From contig NZ_CADIKB010000022.1 of the NCBI RefSeq assembly GCF_902859825.1, positions 52,393-116,392 on the forward strand: a stretch of DNA of 64,000 bases. The letters are read 5' to 3'. Shown here one piece after another: positions 25,699 through 33,002 of this stretch. Every line of letters starts with the position of its first letter. Position 1 is the stretch's first letter. The DNA comes from Paraburkholderia phenoliruptrix (GTDB taxonomy: Bacteria; Pseudomonadota; Gammaproteobacteria; Burkholderiales; Burkholderiaceae). Made by a program: the position numbers and the translations under genes. The notes beneath the pieces were generated by a model. The model saw nothing but the letters and a program-made list of their open reading frames with translations, had not been told where the DNA came from and did not search any database.

Positions 25699-26649
25699 GT
25701 GAGCGACCAGTTGCAAAAATTCATGTTCAGCGCGGCGCCCGTGCGCGGCGAAATCGTTTCGCTGCGCAATACGTGGCAGGAAGTGCTGACGCGCCGCGAA
25801 TACCCGGCGCCCGTGCGGACGATTCTCGGCGAGATGATGGCGGCCTGCGCGCTGCTGTCGGCGAATCTGAAGTTCGACGGCACGCTGATCATGCAGATTT
25901 TCGGCGACGGCCCCGCCAAGATGCTGGTGGTTCAATGCAGCTCCGACTTGTCGATGCGCGCGACCGCCAAGCTTTCCGGCGACGAAGGCAGCACGATCGG
26001 CGAGAGCACCTCGATGGTGGAACTGCTCAACGCAAGCGGCCACGGCCGCTGCGTGATCACACTCGATCCGCGCGACAAGAAACCCGGTCAGCAGCCGTAT
26101 CAGAGTATCGTGCCGCTCTCGGGCGAAAATGGGCCGCTCAACTCGATGGCGGAAGTGCTCGAGCACTACATGCATCACTCCGAGCAGCTCGATACGCGTC
26201 TGTGGCTCGCGGCGAATTCGGAACGCGCGGTCGGCATGCTGCTGCAAAAGCTTCCCGGCGACGGCGGCATCGTCCCGCATCCCGGCGAACTGGACGCCGA
26301 TACGTGGGAGCGCGTCTGCACGCTCGGCGGCACGCTGTCGCAGGACGAGCTGCTGAAGGAAGAACCGGAAACCGTGTTCCGCCGCCTCTTCTGGCAGGAA
26401 AACGTGCAGCACTTCGAGCCGGCCAGCGCGCGCTTCGAATGCACCTGCTCGCGCGAGAAGGTCGGCTCGATGCTGAAGATGCTGGGTCGCGAGGAAGTGG
26501 ACGGCGTGATCGAAGAACGCGGCCACGTCGAAATCCATTGCGAGTTCTGCAACCAGCGGTACGAGTTCGACCCGGTCGACGTGGCGCAACTTTTTCTCGC
26601 CAATGCACTCTCACAAGGAGTCACGCCGGCCGCCGAGCAACGGCACTGA
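25699..26649 (+). CDS. hslO: 33 kDa chaperonin HslO (Hsp33)
   Basis: Hsp33 is a redox-switched holdase that protects proteins during oxidative stress. The 316-residue protein has the Hsp33 N-terminal fold and the C-terminal zinc/redox centre with paired cysteines in FECTCSREK and HCEFCNQRY (C-x-C and C-x2-C). The frame is open for 41 codons upstream, overlapping the previous gene, but the GTG at 25699-25701 with GAGGAAAAG just upstream gives the family start SDQLQKFMF. It follows the carbonic anhydrase gene by 73 bp. Confidence 0.96.
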   Translation: MSDQLQKFMFSAAPVRGEIVSLRNTWQEVLTRREYPAPVRTILGEMMAACALLSANLKFDGTLIMQIFGDGPAKMLVVQCSSDLSMRATAKLSGDEGSTIGESTSMVELLNASGHGRCVITLDPRDKKPGQQPYQSIVPLSGENGPLNSMAEVLEHYMHHSEQLDTRLWLAANSERAVGMLLQKLPGDGGIVPHPGELDADTWERVCTLGGTLSQDELLKEEPETVFRRLFWQENVQHFEPASARFECTCSREKVGSMLKMLGREEVDGVIEERGHVEIHCEFCNQRYEFDPVDVAQLFLANALSQGVTPAAEQRH

Positions 26650-26739
26650 TACCGCCGGCGGGCTGACGCTTTGCGCGTTCACCGGGTGCTGGATGAGGCG
26701 CCCGGCGTTCGTCCGGGTATCGACGGATCGAGATTCAAC

Positions 26740-27126
26740 ATGAGCATGCCCACTTCGTTGCCGCGTCCCGCCCGCGCTTTTGCCGTGTTGACGGCACTCG
26801 CGGGCCTCACTGCGTTGAGCGGTTGCATGATGGACCCGCCGGGTCCGTCGCCGATATACAGCCGGCTACCCGCCGACCAGTCGGGCATGGCCAGCACCGC
26901 TCAGCCGCTGACGCCTGCCGAGCGCCAGCGGTACGACGCCATCGATCGCCAGGTCATGGCGGAGCAGAACCAGGCGATTGCCGCGGAAAGCGCCGCACAG
27001 GCGTGGTCGCGCTATTACAGCCCGCCTGTGCCCGTCACCGTGTACGGCAGCTACTACGGCGGCGGCTGGGGGCATGGCTGGGGCACCGGCGTCGGCTTCG
27101 GCTACGGGCCGTACTGGGGCTGGTAG
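26740..27126 (+). CDS. Small lipoprotein, unknown function
   Basis: The 128-residue protein has a lipoprotein signal peptide (MSMPTSLPRPARAFAVLTAL) with a lipobox ending in LSGC, then a Pro-rich segment and a C-terminal part rich in Gly, Tyr and Trp (GGGWGHGWGTGVGFGYG). I do not recognise a named family. Short Gly/Tyr-rich lipoproteins are frequent in Burkholderiaceae, and a second one lies at 53650. The chosen ATG directly precedes the signal peptide. A terminator follows at 27240-27272. Confidence 0.75.
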   Translation: MSMPTSLPRPARAFAVLTALAGLTALSGCMMDPPGPSPIYSRLPADQSGMASTAQPLTPAERQRYDAIDRQVMAEQNQAIAAESAAQAWSRYYSPPVPVTVYGSYYGGGWGHGWGTGVGFGYGPYWGW

Positions 27127-27199
27127 TGAGCTGAGCGGCGCGATGCGGGGTTGGCGGGAGATCGGCGAGGTCCGGGTTTGGCCGGACTTTCGCCGTGTC

Positions 27200-27238
27200 G
27201 TACCTGCTAATGGTACGTGCTAATGGCACCTGTTAATG
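27200..27238. repeat. Three 13-bp tandem repeats
   Basis: GTACCTGCTAATG, GTACGTGCTAATG and GCACCTGTTAATG follow each other head to tail (27200-27212, 27213-27225, 27226-27238), directly before a terminator. Confidence 0.85.
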
Positions 27239-27239
27239 C

Positions 27240-27272
27240 AAAAAGGCGCGGTTTGTGAACCGCGCCTTTTTT
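27240..27272 (+). terminator. Intrinsic terminator, usable from both sides
   Basis: AAAAAGGCGCGGTT (27240-27253) pairs with AACCGCGCCTTTTT (27258-27271) around a TGTG loop, followed by further T. It lies between the lipoprotein gene and ftsB, which converge. Confidence 0.88.
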
Positions 27273-27327
27273 ACGTCCGGTGAGCCGTCTCGCCCGGCCA
27301 TTGCCGTCGAGGCATTTGCCGGCAACC

Positions 27328-27759
27328 TCAGTGCGCCGGCTTCTTTTCTTTTGCCGCTTTACCGCCGTGCTTGCGCTCCGGTTTCGCGCGCGACTCCGGA
27401 TTCGGCACCACATGCAGCGGCGCGGCCGACACCTCGCCGCGAGTCGACGTCGCGGTGGAAGGCGCATTGGCCGTCGGCAACGGTGCATTCGGCGACACGA
27501 ACTGGACGAACACCTCGCCGTCTTTCACCATGCCCATCTCGTACCGGGCGCGCTCTTCGACGGCAGCCGTGCCGTTCTGCAGATCCTGCACCTCGCCCTG
27601 AATGCGCTCGTTGCGCAGCTTGGCGTCGGCGTTCTTTTGCATCTGCTGCGCGAGTTGCTGCTGCAGTTCGTGAACGCGCAACCATCCGCCATGGCCCCAC
27701 CACAGCGGATACTGGATCAACGCCAGCAGAACGATCAATACAGCAGTGACGAGCCGCAT
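27328..27759 (-). CDS. ftsB: Cell division protein FtsB
   Basis: FtsB joins FtsQ and FtsL in the divisome. The 143-residue protein has a short cytoplasmic start (MRLVTAVLIVLLALIQYPLW) forming the membrane helix, a leucine-zipper coiled coil (VHELQQQLAQQMQKNADAKL, about residues 27-60) and the conserved acidic/aromatic motif RARYEMGMVKDGEVFVQ. It has a C-terminal Ala/Pro/Lys-rich tail of about 45 residues beyond the core, longer than in E. coli (103 residues). The frame is open 19 codons upstream, but this ATG fits the family. It follows eno, as in many proteobacteria. Confidence 0.92.
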   Translation of the reverse strand: MRLVTAVLIVLLALIQYPLWWGHGGWLRVHELQQQLAQQMQKNADAKLRNERIQGEVQDLQNGTAAVEERARYEMGMVKDGEVFVQFVSPNAPLPTANAPSTATSTRGEVSAAPLHVVPNPESRAKPERKHGGKAAKEKKPAH

Positions 27760-27780
27760 GAAGTAAGCACAATAAATACG

Positions 27781-27809
27781 CGCCGCCCTGCGCTTTACGC
27801 AGGGCGGCG
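27781..27809. repeat. Perfect 12-bp palindrome between eno and ftsB
   Basis: CGCCGCCCTGCG (27781-27792) and CGCAGGGCGGCG (27798-27809) pair perfectly around a five-base loop. No T-run follows on the minus strand, so it may be an mRNA-stabilising or attenuating stem rather than a full terminator. Confidence 0.8.
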
Positions 27810-27878
27810 AGGTCAATCAGACACGAGGAAAAACCGGCTCATCGGTCAGTGCAGAAACAGTCTGGTTCTGACCATTCA

Positions 27879-29162
27879 TTAGCGCAGATTGTAGAACGCC
27901 GACTTGCCCGGATAGCTGGCGATATCGCCGAGGTCCTCTTCGATACGCAGCAGCTGGTTGTACTTCGAGATACGGTCCGAACGCGACAGCGAGCCCGTCT
28001 TGATCTGGCCGGCGTTCAGGCCGACGGCGATATCGGCAATCGTCGAATCTTCCGTTTCGCCCGAGCGGTGCGAGATCACCGCCGTGTAGCCCGCGCGCTT
28101 CGCCATTTCGATGGCGGCGAAAGTTTCGGTCAGCGTACCGATCTGGTTGATCTTGATGAGGATCGAGTTCGCGATGCCCTTCTCGATACCTTCCTTCAGA
28201 ATGCGCGTGTTGGTGACGAAGAGGTCGTCGCCCACCAGCTGGATTTTCTTGCCGAGCTTCTCGGTGAGCAGCTTCCAGCCTTCCCAGTCGCCTTCGTGCA
28301 TGCCGTCTTCGATCGACACGATCGGGAACTTGTCGGCGAGCGTGGCCAGGTAGTCGGTGAATTCCGCCGACGACAGTTGCAGGCCCTCGCCCGCCAACTG
28401 GTACTTGCCGTCGTGGTAGAACTCGCTCGCTGCGCAGTCGAGCGCGAGCAGCACGTCTTCGCCCGCGCGGTAGCCTGCTTTTTCGATGGCTTGCAGGATG
28501 GTGGACAGGCATTCGTCGTTGCTGCCGAAGTTCGGTGCGAAACCGCCTTCGTCGCCGACTGCCGTGCTCATGCCGCGGTCCGACAGGATCTTCTTCAGCG
28601 CGTGGAAAACTTCTGCGCCGCAGCGCAGTGCTTCGCGGAAGGTCGGCTGGCTGACCGGGACGATCATGAATTCCTGGATGTCCAGACTGTTGTTCGCGTG
28701 CGCGCCGCCGTTGACGATGTTCATCATCGGGACCGGCAGTTGCATGGCGCCCGAACCGCCGAAGTAACGGTAGAGCGGCAGGCCGGCTTCTTCTGCGGCG
28801 GCCTTCGCGACGGCCATCGACACAGCCAGCATCGCGTTCGCACCGAGGCGCGACTTGTTGTCCGTGCCGTCGAGTTCCAGCAGCGTCTTGTCGAGAAACG
28901 CCTGCTCGGAAGCGTCGAGGCCCATGATCGCTTCGGAGATTTCGGTGTTGATGTGCTCGACAGCCTTCAGCACGCCCTTGCCGCTGTAGCGGCCGGTTTC
29001 GCCGTCGCGCAGTTCGATTGCTTCGCGCGAGCCGGTGGACGCGCCCGACGGCACCGCGGCGCGGCCCATCGTGCCAGACTCGAGCAGCACGTCGCATTCG
29101 ACGGTGGGGTTGCCTCGCGAATCGAGAATCTCTCGACCGATGATATCTACGATAGCACTCAT
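27879..29162 (-). CDS. eno: Enolase
   Basis: Enolase converts 2-phosphoglycerate to phosphoenolpyruvate. The 427-residue protein has the usual start MSAIVDIIGREILDSRGNPT, the motif GDDLFVTN, the catalytic lysine region LIKINQIGTLTET and SHRSGETED. GAGGAAACC precedes the ATG. The frame remains open 26 codons upstream without significance. It follows kdsA by 184 bp and precedes ftsB, in the order pyrG-kdsA-eno-ftsB seen widely in proteobacteria. Confidence 0.99.
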   Translation of the reverse strand: MSAIVDIIGREILDSRGNPTVECDVLLESGTMGRAAVPSGASTGSREAIELRDGETGRYSGKGVLKAVEHINTEISEAIMGLDASEQAFLDKTLLELDGTDNKSRLGANAMLAVSMAVAKAAAEEAGLPLYRYFGGSGAMQLPVPMMNIVNGGAHANNSLDIQEFMIVPVSQPTFREALRCGAEVFHALKKILSDRGMSTAVGDEGGFAPNFGSNDECLSTILQAIEKAGYRAGEDVLLALDCAASEFYHDGKYQLAGEGLQLSSAEFTDYLATLADKFPIVSIEDGMHEGDWEGWKLLTEKLGKKIQLVGDDLFVTNTRILKEGIEKGIANSILIKINQIGTLTETFAAIEMAKRAGYTAVISHRSGETEDSTIADIAVGLNAGQIKTGSLSRSDRISKYNQLLRIEEDLGDIASYPGKSAFYNLR

Positions 29163-29346
29163 GGTTTCCTCAAGAAATGACGATGAATTCTTTGCTGTGA
29201 CACTGCACCTGGCGCCTCGCGTGGCGTCGGCCGGCCACACCGACAGACCACTTGCGCGCCGATACGTTCGACGACCATTGTGTGCATTTGCCGCGCGCCC
29301 GCTGCCGTGACCGGCTCATGCTGCGAGCACGCGGCGCATGCCTGAT

Positions 29347-30201
29347 TCAGTTGAAATCGCTTTCGAGGAACGGCGCGCGCTTCACGGCCTGATCGAGCGT
29401 GACGAGCGTTTCCAGCAGATCGGCCATGCGATGCAGCGGCACGGCGTTCGGACCGTCCGACTTCGCTTCTGCCGGATTCGGATGTGTTTCCATGAAGAGC
29501 CCTGCCACGCCGACCGCAACGGCCGCCCGCGCGAGCACCGGCACGAACTCGCGCTGACCGCCCGAACTCGTGCCCTGCCCGCCTGGCAACTGCACCGAAT
29601 GCGTCGCGTCGAACACGACGGGCGCGTTCGTTTCGCGCATGATCGCGAGCGAGCGCATGTCCGACACCAGGTTGTTATAACCGAACGACACGCCGCGTTC
29701 GCACGCCATGAAACGGTCTTCGGACAGGCCCGCTTCGCGTGCCGCGTCGCGCGCCTTGTCGATCACGTTCTTCATGTCGTGCGGCGCGAGAAACTGGCCC
29801 TTCTTGATGTTGACCGGCTTGCCCGAGCGCGCGCACGCGTGGATGAAGTCCGTTTGACGGCACAGAAAGGCCGGCGTTTGCAGCACGTCGACCACCGAGG
29901 CGACCTGTTCGATCTCGTGCTCCGCGTGAACATCCGTCAGCACCGGCAGGCCGAGCTGACGCTTCACTTCCGACAGAATGCGCAAACCTTCGTCCATGCC
30001 AAGACCGCGAAACGACTTGCCGCTGCTGCGATTGGCCTTGTCGTACGACGATTTGTAGATGAACGGAATGTTCAGCTTCGCGCAGATTTCCTTCAGGCGG
30101 CCTGCCGTGTCGATCGTCATTTGCTCCGATTCGACGACACAGGTGCCCGCGATCAGGAAAAACGGCTTGTCGAGCCCGATTTCGAAATCGCCCAGCTTCA
30201 T
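29347..30201 (-). CDS. kdsA: 3-deoxy-8-phosphooctulonate synthase (KDO-8-P synthase)
   Basis: KdsA condenses phosphoenolpyruvate with arabinose 5-phosphate to make KDO-8-phosphate for lipopolysaccharide. The 284-residue protein has the TIM-barrel motifs FFLIAGTCVVES, YKSSYDKANRSS, TDVHAEHE and the late GLFMETHPNPAEAKSDGPNA. Its ATG overlaps the pyrG stop by four bases (ATGA), indicating translational coupling. Product feeds outer-membrane synthesis, like the Bam and Lol genes elsewhere in this window. Confidence 0.98.
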   Translation of the reverse strand: MKLGDFEIGLDKPFFLIAGTCVVESEQMTIDTAGRLKEICAKLNIPFIYKSSYDKANRSSGKSFRGLGMDEGLRILSEVKRQLGLPVLTDVHAEHEIEQVASVVDVLQTPAFLCRQTDFIHACARSGKPVNIKKGQFLAPHDMKNVIDKARDAAREAGLSEDRFMACERGVSFGYNNLVSDMRSLAIMRETNAPVVFDATHSVQLPGGQGTSSGGQREFVPVLARAAVAVGVAGLFMETHPNPAEAKSDGPNAVPLHRMADLLETLVTLDQAVKRAPFLESDFN

Positions 30202-31871
30202 GCTTTCTCCCCGACTTCATTCGCGACGCGCGACTGCTGATGCGCAAGCGCTGCCTCGACGAACGACTTGAACAGCGGATGGCCGTCGCGCGGCGTGGAC
30301 GTGAATTCCGGGTGGAACTGCACGCCGACGAACCACGGGTGCATGCTGCGCGGCAGTTCCATCATTTCCGGCAGATCTTCACTCGGGGTACGGGCGCTGA
30401 TGATAAGACCGCCGGCCTCGAGCTGGGGCACGAAGCGGTTATTGACTTCATAACGGTGACGGTGACGCTCGTTCACGTCCTTGCCGTAGATTTCCTCGGC
30501 CATCGTGCCGGGCTTGATCGGGCAGCGTTGCGAACCGAGGCGCATCGTGCCGCCGAGATCCGACTCTTCCGTACGCTTTTCGACGCGGCCTTCGCGGTCA
30601 TACCATTCGGTGATGAGCGCGACCACGCGGTTCGGGGTTTCCTGGTCGAATTCCGTACTGTTCGCGTCTTTCAGGCCTACGACGTCGCGCGCGAATTCGA
30701 TCACGGCGAGCTGCATGCCGAGGCAGATGCCGAGATACGGCACCTTCGCTTCGCGCGCATAGCGGATGGCGGCGATCTTGCCTTCCGTGCCGCGACGGCC
30801 GAAGCCGCCAGGCACGAGCACAGCGTCCAGATGCTTGAGACTTTCGACGCCTTGCGTCTCGATCTCTTCAGAATCGATATATTCGATGTTCACGCGCGTC
30901 GCCGTGTGCATGGACGCGTGGCGCAGCGCTTCGATCAGCGACTTGTACGACTCCGTCAGATCGACGTACTTGCCGACCATGCCGATCGTGACTTCGTGTT
31001 CGGGGTTTTGCAGCTTTTCGACAAGTTCCGACCACATGGACAGGTCGGCCGCTTTCGGCGTGAGCTTGAGCTCTTCGCAGATGATCGCGTCAAGACCCTG
31101 ATCGTGCAGCATCTGCGGAATCTTGTAGATGCTGTCCGCGTCCCACACCGAAATGACGGCGTCTTCGGGCACGTTCGAGAACATGGAGATTTTCGCGCGC
31201 TCGTCGTCGGGAATGCGGCGGTCGGCGCGGCACAACAGCACATGCGGTGAAATACCGATTTCGCGCAGCTTCTGTACGCTGTGCTGCGTGGGCTTGGTCT
31301 TCAGCTCGCCGGCGGTGGCGACCCAGGGCACAAGCGTGAGATGCACGAAGCACGCGCTGTTGCGCCCCATGCGCAGGCTCATTTGACGCGCAGCCTCGAG
31401 GAACGGCAGCGATTCGATGTCGCCCACCGTGCCGCCCACTTCGACGATCGCGACGTCCGGCTCGCCGCAGGTGGCCGACGCCGCGCCACGCTCGATGAAC
31501 GCCTGGATTTCATTCGTGATGTGCGGAATGACCTGGACCGTCTTGCCGAGGTAATCGCCGCGGCGTTCCTTGCGGATCACCGATTCGTAAATCTGGCCCG
31601 TGGTGAAATTGTTGGCCTTGCGCATCTTCGTGCTGATGAAGCGCTCATAGTGGCCGAGGTCGAGGTCGGTCTCCGCTCCGTCTTCCGTTACGAACACTTC
31701 GCCGTGCTGGAACGGGCTCATCGTGCCGGGGTCGACATTGATGTAGGGATCGAGCTTGAGGAGGGTGACTTTCAGACCGCGCGATTCGAGAATCGCGGCG
31801 AGGGAAGCGGCGGCAATACCCTTGCCGAGGGAAGATACTACGCCGCCGGTGACGAAAACATATTTGGTCAT
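30198..31871 (-). CDS. pyrG: CTP synthase
   Basis: PyrG aminates UTP to CTP using glutamine. The 557-residue protein has an N-terminal synthase domain (TKYVFVTGGVVSSLGKGI) with P-loop-like residues and a C-terminal class I glutamine amidotransferase domain with the nucleophile in YLGICLGMQLA and the histidine/glutamate pair in FHPEFTSTPRDGHPLF. The frame extends 28 codons upstream, but MTKYVFVTGG is the family start. A perfect TATAAT box lies 26 bp upstream. Length is normal. Confidence 0.99.
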   Translation of the reverse strand: MTKYVFVTGGVVSSLGKGIAAASLAAILESRGLKVTLLKLDPYINVDPGTMSPFQHGEVFVTEDGAETDLDLGHYERFISTKMRKANNFTTGQIYESVIRKERRGDYLGKTVQVIPHITNEIQAFIERGAASATCGEPDVAIVEVGGTVGDIESLPFLEAARQMSLRMGRNSACFVHLTLVPWVATAGELKTKPTQHSVQKLREIGISPHVLLCRADRRIPDDERAKISMFSNVPEDAVISVWDADSIYKIPQMLHDQGLDAIICEELKLTPKAADLSMWSELVEKLQNPEHEVTIGMVGKYVDLTESYKSLIEALRHASMHTATRVNIEYIDSEEIETQGVESLKHLDAVLVPGGFGRRGTEGKIAAIRYAREAKVPYLGICLGMQLAVIEFARDVVGLKDANSTEFDQETPNRVVALITEWYDREGRVEKRTEESDLGGTMRLGSQRCPIKPGTMAEEIYGKDVNERHRHRYEVNNRFVPQLEAGGLIISARTPSEDLPEMMELPRSMHPWFVGVQFHPEFTSTPRDGHPLFKSFVEAALAHQQSRVANEVGEKA

Positions 31872-31896
31872 CGCTGGATGCTCGCGGGAAAAACGG

Positions 31897-31902
31897 ATTA
31901 TA
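31897..31902 (-). promoter_or_regulatory. Candidate -10 box for pyrG
   Basis: The minus strand reads TATAAT here, 26 bp before the pyrG ATG, giving a predicted leader of about 18 nt. I see no clear -35 at 16-18 bp. Confidence 0.45.
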
Positions 31903-32014
31903 CCGTAAAGCGGGGCCTCAACCCAGCGAAATGCGAGCAAGCCCGGCGCGCGCATGCGCCGCGCAGACTATGGACAAACCACGGCCAAACTCCACACGAT
32001 CGCCGCGCGCCGCG

Positions 32015-32818
32015 TCAGCCGCGCTCGCCCAGTTCGCGCAACATCCGCTGCACCGCGCGCGCGGTTTCGATCGGTTTTTCCATCGGAAAAAGATGGCTGC
32101 CCTCGATCCATTCGACGTGACCGCCCGTGGCGCGGCGGGTAGCGCTCAAACCGACTTGGCGGATTTCCTTCGACCGCGTGCCGGCGATGAACCCAACCGG
32201 CACCGGCGCGCCGCGCGCGAGCCGCGCGCCGAGCGTGTGCGGCAAGGTCCGGTAGATCTGATATTCGATGCGCCGGTCGAATGCGAGGCTGCGCGAGCCG
32301 TCGTGTGCAACCTGCGGAATGCCGAAGTCGATATAGTCGGACAGCATGCGCTCGTCCCAACGCGCGAACGCGGGCTTCGAATGGAAATGCCGCCATGCCT
32401 CTTCGCGGCTCGCCCAGTGCGTGCGGCGCGTGCGCGTGGCGGCGGCCGGCGAGAGCCGCTCGTCGAGCCCCGTCCACTGCGACACGCGCAGAATGCTGCT
32501 GCGCCAGCCGGCCACCACCGGCGAATCGAGCATCACCACGCCCCTCACCCACTGCGGCTTTTTCAGCGCGGCCATCAGCGAAAGATAGCCGCCGAGCGAA
32601 TGACCGACGAGCCAGACCGGCTGCTCATAACGGCGCCCGACGTCGTCCAGCAACTGCTCGACCAGATGCGGCCAGTCCTGCGTGACGGGAAAGCGCGGGT
32701 CGTGCGCAATGCGTTCGATGTAGCGCACTTCGTAGTCGTCGGAGAGTTCGGCGAAAATAGTCCGGTAAGTCGAGGCCGGAAAGCCGTTCGCGTGCGAAAA
32801 GTGAATGATGTTTTTCAA
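32015..32818 (-). CDS. Alpha/beta hydrolase
   Basis: The 267-residue protein has the alpha/beta-hydrolase features SHANGFPAST (oxyanion region), the nucleophile elbow LVGHSLGGYLSLMA near residue 74 and a C-terminal histidine in GGHVEWIEGSHLFPME. The substrate is not clear; the family resembles small esterases and thioesterases. The start appears to be a TTG (32816-32818) with GGAGAT upstream. It lies 184 bp after comEC, and pyrG follows. It is a separate family member from the hydrolase at 22867. Confidence 0.85.
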   Translation of the reverse strand: MKNIIHFSHANGFPASTYRTIFAELSDDYEVRYIERIAHDPRFPVTQDWPHLVEQLLDDVGRRYEQPVWLVGHSLGGYLSLMAALKKPQWVRGVVMLDSPVVAGWRSSILRVSQWTGLDERLSPAAATRTRRTHWASREEAWRHFHSKPAFARWDERMLSDYIDFGIPQVAHDGSRSLAFDRRIEYQIYRTLPHTLGARLARGAPVPVGFIAGTRSKEIRQVGLSATRRATGGHVEWIEGSHLFPMEKPIETARAVQRMLRELGERG

Positions 32819-33002
32819 CTGCGGTTATCTCCGTTCTGTTGTCGCGCGGCCGCTGAAGCTTTGCGCCTCCTGCAGATGCTCCGCGGCACCCTCGTCGCGA
32901 CGCCTGCCTGGTGGCTGCGTGGGCAGGCCGCCGCTCTTTTAGCGTCTTCTTTTGTGATGGCTCCGTGTTCACGGGCCGAATCCGCGAACGTGGAACGAGC
33001 GT

